Assembly: GCA_933207985.1 (NCBI GenBank)
Contig: OW240921.1
Coordinates: 90,473,027-90,537,026 of the forward strand
DNA: 64,000 nucleotides
From: Pelobates cultripes
Taxonomy: Eukaryota; Chordata; Amphibia; Anura; Pelobatidae
Direction of reading: 5' to 3'
Shown: in pieces, positions 58,981 through 64,000 of the stretch
How positions within the stretch are numbered: position 1 is the stretch's first letter
How the letters are laid out: every line of letters starts with the position of its first letter
Notes under the pieces: generated by a model
What the model saw: only the letters and a program-made list of their open reading frames with translations
The model's database searches: none
What the model was told of the DNA's origin: nothing
Translations under genes and position numbers: made by a program

Positions 58981-59440
58981 GCATCTGTCAGTGTGTGTGT
59001 CTCTCAGTGTGTGTCTGTCAGTGAGTGTGTGCAGATGTCTGTCAGTGAGTGTGTGTGTCTTTCAGTGATTGAGTGTGTGTGTCTCTCAGTTTGTGTGTCT
59101 ATCAGTTAGTGTGTGTCAGTGAATATGTGCGGGTCTCTGTCAGTGAGTGGGTGTCTGTCAGTGAATATGTGTGTCTATTAGAGTTTGTAAAATCAGTTAG
59201 GATATGTGTGTATGTCACTGTGCGTCTGTCAGTGAATGTATGTCAGTGTATGTGTATCTTAGAGTTTGTGCCTGTCAATGAGTGAGTGTGTCAGTGTGTG
59301 TGTGTGTATGTGTCTGTCAGTGAAAGTGCGTGTTGGTTAAACAGTGTGTGCCAATGACTGTGTATCTGTCAGTGAATGCATGTCATTGCATGCATCGGTG
59401 AGGGCGTGTGTCTGTCAGTCAAAGTGCGTGCTGGTCTTAA
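58981..59440. repeat. GT-rich minisatellite (TGTCTGTCAGTGAGTGTG type)
   Basis: Irregular units of GTGTGTCTCTCAG, TCTGTCAGTGAGTGTGTG and CAGTGAATATGTG. It sits in a composite repeat from about 58620 (GACAAGGCATTTGCC) to about 59550 (GGTGCCAGAGG, GCCTAGGGCAACAC). Frames of 65 to 70 codons are array products. Confidence 0.8.
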
Positions 59441-59559
59441 ATACGAAGAGGTGTGGCCCTGACAGGAAGTGATGGGACATATTTAAATTAGTGGGTGCCA
59501 GAGGTTAGTCTTGCCTAGGGCAACACAAAACCAAAATACACCACTGGTTATATTATATT

Positions 59560-60000
59560 ATATTCTATACAATACTGCACTATTATTATTGTGTTGATGC
59601 TTGTTTTTTTTATATAAATGTACGGTGCCCCAGTGTACACAGGGGGTAATTGTTATTTGTATTTATCAGCGTTTCACACACACTTTTTGTTTTTGGTGGG
59701 GCTTATCACTTAAACATTAAGTTTTTGGTATTTTCTATATTTGTGGAATTTAAGGTGTATCACAGAGTGTTAGAGATGCTATAACCAAATGTTATATACC
59801 AGTTACATTATTTACCATTTATTAAGTGCCTTTGTCACATATTATATTGTTATATTGTATTGTTTTACGTTAGAACACTATATTACTCATTTCTTTTATT
59901 TATTTTTTCTAAAAATGTATTCGTGGTAAATAATAATTTCTTATCTCAAGAAAGATAAGCCTTACTTCATATTCTCCAGCAGCATACACTTCAGATCAAC
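59560..60000. other. AT-rich spacer, no gene seen
   Basis: No supported feature. Confidence 0.45.
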
Positions 60001-60049
60001 ACCAACTAGCTCCTTGGGGCAGACAAATCCCAGTTATCCTGGCCGGTCC

Positions 60050-60350
60050 CACTTAGGGCTGGGCATGGCAGAATGCTGTTACAGTGTTCTGAGCATGGGC
60101 TTAGTATTGTTAGTGTACCGTGCGTCTAACAAAAGTGGGGCACCAGGGAACAAATGGCAGGGCAGGAGCCCTAAATTGGTGCAGTGCCGCGGAACTCTGC
60201 CTTTATTCCAAAACCCAGACAGCCTCCTCATTGCAATCCGGTCCTCCTCCATTGAAGTCACCAAGACTAATGCTTTTCCTGGAGAAGCATTGAGGAGACA
60301 ATGCACGTGCACAGCAATCTCTGTGATTCATCAATGTCTCTAAAAGAAGT
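60050..60350. repeat. Interspersed repeat (GTTCCCTGGTGCCCC family, inverted copy)
   Basis: Contains AAAAGTGGGGCACCAGGGAA, the reverse complement of the block near 21747. The right side ends in sequence rich in TGCTTTTCCTGGAG. No coding sequence supported. Confidence 0.45.
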
Positions 60351-60529
60351 GCTAAATCCAATGCTTCTCATAGAGATCAGGCTGCAGATTCAGTACCAGA
60401 ATATATTTTAGGCAGATCCCACTATTGGTTGTTTATCTTTTAGGCATTGCCAAATGTAAACTGGCACCAAGGATACAGGGGCAGCCAATATGCCTCAAAA
60501 TCACGATGACATGATTTTTGTGCTTCAAC

Positions 60530-60540
60530 TGTCCCTTTAA
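60530..60540. mobile_element. T2-like right terminus
   Basis: CAACTGTCCCTTTAA resembles a T2-MITE right end; no left partner seen. Confidence 0.3.
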
Positions 60541-60999
60541 GGCTGGGGTTTCAGATTACCAGCCCATGTACCTCCCACAGAGAGGAAGCAGCTGGCATCG
60601 CAATTACCAGACTTTATGGTCAGACACCTGCAAACCATTGCCAGATATTCAATGAGACAGTCTTATAATTTTCCTGCTGGCTGCTTTCTAATTAATATAG
60701 TGTGGTCGACTGACACCCAGACTGGTAGGGTGATCCAGCACACAGCTACTGTCTATTGCGTGTAAAGATGGTGGGAACATGATGTAATCTCATATCCCTG
60801 CTAACTGTCTACACCTTGGGTGTGAGATTCTCAACGGAGAGTCCTGTCAGTGGGATTATCTCTCTCTCAGGAGCCATTTAGCCACGCTACATTGTATCTG
60901 TGTTTGTGTACTGGAGTGTATGTGCACTTATGAAAATCTCAGTGTTTCAAAGGAAAGGTGTAGCAAAATGATCAGGTAATGTCCAAAAAATTAGAGCAG

Positions 61000-61251
61000 C
61001 TATTGACCACATTGAAGGTGCTTTCGATGGTGGACAGGGGTCATTATGGGCACTCTGACTAGACTACGGTTATGCAGCCCAAAACTGTGATGCACTGTGT
61101 GTTCTGACACCTTTCTATTATGGCCAGCATTCAGTGTTTCGGCAATTTGAAAAACAGTAGCTCTTCTGTGTGAACAGACCAGCTGGGTTAGCCTTCTTTC
61201 CCCATGTGCATCAATGAGCCTTGGACACCTTTGAACCTGATGCCGGTTCAC
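61000..61251 (-). pseudogene. Tc1-like transposase HTH fragment
   Basis: The minus-strand frame reads RCPRLIDAHGERRLTQLV, SHRRATVFQIAETLNAGHNR and VSEHTVHHSFGLHNR, the two helix-turn-helix domains of a Tc1-like transposase. It ends before the first catalytic aspartate. Confidence 0.75.
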
Positions 61252-61498
61252 CAGTGTTCCTTCCTTGCACCACGTTTGGTAAGTACTAACCCCTGCATAC
61301 CAAGAACACTTGCTGTTTTGGAGATGCTCTGACCCAGTAATTTACCCATCACTATTTCACCACATGAAATTCAAGAACTGACTGTAAACTTGCTGCCTAA
61401 TATATTCCACCCCTTAACAGGTGCCATTGCAACAATATAATCAATGTTATTTACTTCACTTGTCAATGGTTTTAATGTTGTGGATCATGATCAGTGTA
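61000..61498 (-). mobile_element. Tc1/mariner fragment (N-terminal half)
   Basis: Right end TGATCAGTGTA with the TCAATGTTATTTACTTCAC block shared with 355-434 and 37261-38109. The left side is cut near 61000, so the catalytic half is missing, complementary to the copy at 37261-38109, which lacks the HTH half. Confidence 0.75.
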
Positions 61499-61766
61499 GT
61501 AGACAGTGTATGAAAACTGAAAGTCACTATGGTCTTCCCTGTTTCTGGGCAGGGAGTGAAGTTGGGAAAATCACAGAAGTATGTTACATTAATTAAAAAA
61601 AAAATATATATTTTCTTTCAATAACAGATGAAAGGTTTATTATATTAAAAAATATTTGTGAAGTGATAGTTGTACTTTAATTTTAGGTGTGTGGGTGGGG
61701 GCAGTGGCATAGCATGGGTTGCCTACTCCTATGGCAAGACAAGTATTGCACCCCCAAACCAGTGCA

Positions 61767-61985
61767 GATACATGCATAGACACACAGATACAGATACACA
61801 CTGATACACAGATTCACACACAGACATGCAGATACGCACACAGACACACACAATGACACACAGATACACATTGACACACACATTCACATACAGATACATA
61901 CACTGTCATACAGATACACACACTGACACATTCACACACTGACACACAAATACACTCACCGACACACTGACACACACATGCTGAT
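61767..61985. repeat. CA-rich minisatellite (GACACACAGATACAC type)
   Basis: Irregular ACACAGATACACACTGACAC units. Preceded by GGCAGTGGCATAGCATGGG at about 61700, which resembles the GTGGCATCGCTAGGG start near 707. Confidence 0.8.
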
Positions 61986-62197
61986 CATTTTCTTAGCTAC
62001 TATCCTGTTGTTAACCTTTTGGGTGCAGGAGAGTGGCCTCTGCTTACTCTTGGAAGTCATAGGCTGGCTCACCCTGTTCATGCCTCACTCCTCTCTACCT
62101 TCTTCGGTCCTCCTCTCTCCTGCATGGCTCCATGTGTTAGCTGGGAGGGAGTGACTGGCTCTCACTTCTTCCCAGCACTGCCATTATTAAAGGGGCC

Positions 62198-62297
62198 NNN
62201 NNNNNNNNNNNNNNNNNNNNNNNNNNNNNNNNNNNNNNNNNNNNNNNNNNNNNNNNNNNNNNNNNNNNNNNNNNNNNNNNNNNNNNNNNNNNNNNNN
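62198..62297. other. Assembly gap (100 N)
   Basis: Exactly 100 N, next to a G-rich tandem array. Confidence 0.99.
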
Positions 62298-62385
62298 GAG
62301 GGTGGGGGCTGGTGATGCTGAGGGTGGTGGGGGGGAGGCTGAGGGTGGTTGGGGGTGGTGATGCTGAGGGTGGGGGCCCCTCCTG
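62298..62385 (+). repeat. G-rich tandem array at a gap edge
   Basis: Repeats of GAGGGTGGGGGCTGGTGATG and CTGAGGGTGGTGGGGG. Many runs of three or more G lie close together, so quadruplex formation is possible. The array probably continues into the gap. Confidence 0.75.
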
Positions 62386-62506
62386 GTGTCAGGTCCTCGG
62401 TCACTAACCGAGGGCCTGACACAGACTGTCATAAGGCGGTTTAGGCGGCTGCGAGGCCCCAGCCAGCGCGAGGCCTTAGGCGGCCGCCTAAACCGCCTAA
62501 TTAGAG
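62382..62506. repeat. Two adjacent hairpins
   Basis: GTGTCAGGTCCTCGGT pairs with ACCGAGGGCCTGACAC across a 5-nt loop. Then TAAGGCGGTTTAGGCGGC pairs with GCCGCCTAAACCGCCTAA across a longer loop that itself holds GCGAGGCC twice. Confidence 0.7.
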
Positions 62507-62557
62507 AGCCGCCTCTGCAGGCAATGGAAAGGAGCACGAGAAAAGAAATGTCAGGAA

Positions 62558-62830
62558 CAAGCCAGGGACGGGTACATGGGACGGCAAGTTAGACATGCCA
62601 GGGACTGGTACATGGGACGGGAATTTAGACATGCCAGGGACTGGTACATGGGATGGGAAGTTAGACAAGCCAGGGACTGGTACATGGGAAGGGACGTTAG
62701 ATGCGCCAGGGACCGGTACATGGGACGGGAAGTTAGACAAGCCAGGGACTGGTACATGGGACAAAATGTTAGACAAGCCAGGGACTGGTACATGGGACAG
62801 GATGTTTGAGAAGCCAGGGACTGGTACACA
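62558..62830. repeat. 36-bp minisatellite
   Basis: About seven and a half copies of a 36-bp unit containing GCCAGGGACTGGTACATGGG and AGTTAGACAAG. Because 36 is a multiple of three, frames stay open through it on both strands (for example 184 codons on minus with a 12-residue period, and about 80 on plus). I do not regard these as genes. Confidence 0.9.
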
Positions 62831-62839
62831 AGTCAGGTA

Positions 62840-64000
62840 GTAAGACAAGACTGGAACACAAGAGGGCAAAGAGGACAGATAAGGTACAGAAGGCAGGAAA
62901 GCAGAACATAGGTAAGCCGGGTCAAAATAACAGCAAAACAAGATTAGGACAAAATCACAAGGATTCTGGAACAACAAAAGGGCCAAGAGTAGCCAGCTAG
63001 ACCTCCTTAAATAGGGAGGTTGTGAACCTGATTGGCTCTTGCTTCCAGGGAGCACCTATGTTAAACACAGATGCCCCAGAAAAAAGCACACAAACCGCTA
63101 CAGACAATTTTATTGTAAATAATAAAAGCCACTGATTAGCGAGATACATGCTAAACAAACCTAAAATGAGAAGGGGACAGGTACTCCCTAATCTTCTTAT
63201 GTACTACTATTCAGCACAAATAGTGAGGTGGCCTGCACCTACGGGGGAGAGACGATGGGTGGAATTAGAAACACAAATGATGGGATCAGAGCTCCCAGTG
63301 TTTTATATGTGCCTGAATACTCCTCTGAGTGCCCTTCTCCGAACAGAATGCCCAGGCATTTTAATCTATATGACAATTTGTGTCTGTGTGCAACTATTGT
63401 GTTTCATTTTGTGATTTTATACTTCAGATTACATCCTCCTCACATACACAATATTAACATCATGTCATATTTATTTTAATCAGGATTGTTCGCCAATATG
63501 GGATTAATTTAAATAACAGTGCCTACAGGTTTCATTTGGAATTTAAATCAATAGAAATTACTTTCTCAAAAGAAGGGGTACTTGGGAATTTTCTTTTAGA
63601 CCTGAAGGGTATTTCACTGGAAAAGGTTGAAAAATACTGGTTTAAATTACTAAAAGTTGTGCAATCACCATGAAAACCAGTGGTGCTGCAAGGCACATTC
63701 CATTGGTGACTCCTCACCTTTTACTTCTTTGCCCCACTTTTCAGAACACAGCACTTTTTTTTCTACATGATAACCCCCACTGTCTTTATTCACTAAGCAG
63801 TGAAACCTAGTGAAGGAAAAACAAATTGCAACATTTGGGATAAAATAGCTGAACTGTGATTAACAGAGTTAAAAAGAGTTTTCAATTGAGATTTCAATTC
63901 ACTACAATTCTACCATACATAGGGAAGTACACCAATTCCCCCCTCCCCCTCCAAAAAAAAACCAAAATATTTTTTCAAAGAAAATGGTGTGAAAACCAAC
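62840..64000. other. Spacer, no gene recognised
   Basis: Only a decayed MITE-like segment (about 63796-63910, with TTATTCACTAAGCAGTGAA) was noticed. No exon of a neighbouring gene is recognisable. Confidence 0.45.

Noticed and set aside
62558..62830. CRISPR-like regular repeat
   Set aside because: Units are directly adjacent with no unique spacers, and the context is a vertebrate genome.
58250..64000. Possible first exon of a divergent neighbour (the human neighbour upstream of P3H1 is C1orf50)
   Set aside because: No frame resembling that protein was found; the region is dominated by repeats. The neighbour may lie beyond the window.

Overview
The window looks like a stretch of a large, repeat-rich amphibian (probably frog) nuclear genome. 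The reasons are one widely spaced vertebrate gene with 15 short exons and GT-AG introns, many TTAA-flanked MITEs of the T2/Kolobok type known from Xenopus, several Tc1/mariner families, L1 and DIRS/Ngaro-like retroelements, and many minisatellites. Two 100-N assembly gaps are present (9415-9514 and 62198-62297). The species call is inference.

The only convincing host gene is prolyl 3-hydroxylase 1 (P3H1/LEPRE1, leprecan) on the minus strand. Its start codon is at 58000 and its stop at 29668. I placed all 15 coding exons by splice sites and reading phase. They join without a frame break into 757 codons plus stop: signal peptide, four CXXXC motifs in the TPR-like half, a short coiled coil, the 2-oxoglutarate/Fe(II) dioxygenase domain with H577, D579, H649 and R659, and a C-terminal KTEL. 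The protein would act in the ER, in the complex with CRTAP and cyclophilin B that modifies procollagen. The start is preceded by 66-bp GC-box-containing tandem repeats.

Left of the gene (1-27 kb) lie minisatellites, a decayed Ngaro/DIRS-type element with RT, tyrosine recombinase and SGNH hydrolase remnants (3.3-5.4 kb), a full-length L1 (6203-12455) inserted with a 12-bp target duplication into ORF1 of another L1, several T2-MITEs, a minisatellite whose strand orientation flips twice (15.4-16.6 kb) and a CR1-like RT fragment (25.3-26.0 kb). From about 26 to 29.6 kb there is little but the probable P3H1 3' UTR.

Inside the gene (29.7-58 kb) the introns hold T2-MITEs, a hAT MITE with an 8-bp target duplication, three Tc1-like elements, a Tc1-type MITE, an L1-like insertion nested in a T2-MITE, a possible solo LTR and a perfect 114-bp direct repeat. 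Right of the gene (58-64 kb) are GT/CA-rich arrays, a Tc1 fragment, a G-rich array beside a gap, and a 36-bp minisatellite. I found no undescribed multi-gene system. The most interesting material is the nested transposons, the strand-switching minisatellite, and the repeated promoter of P3H1.
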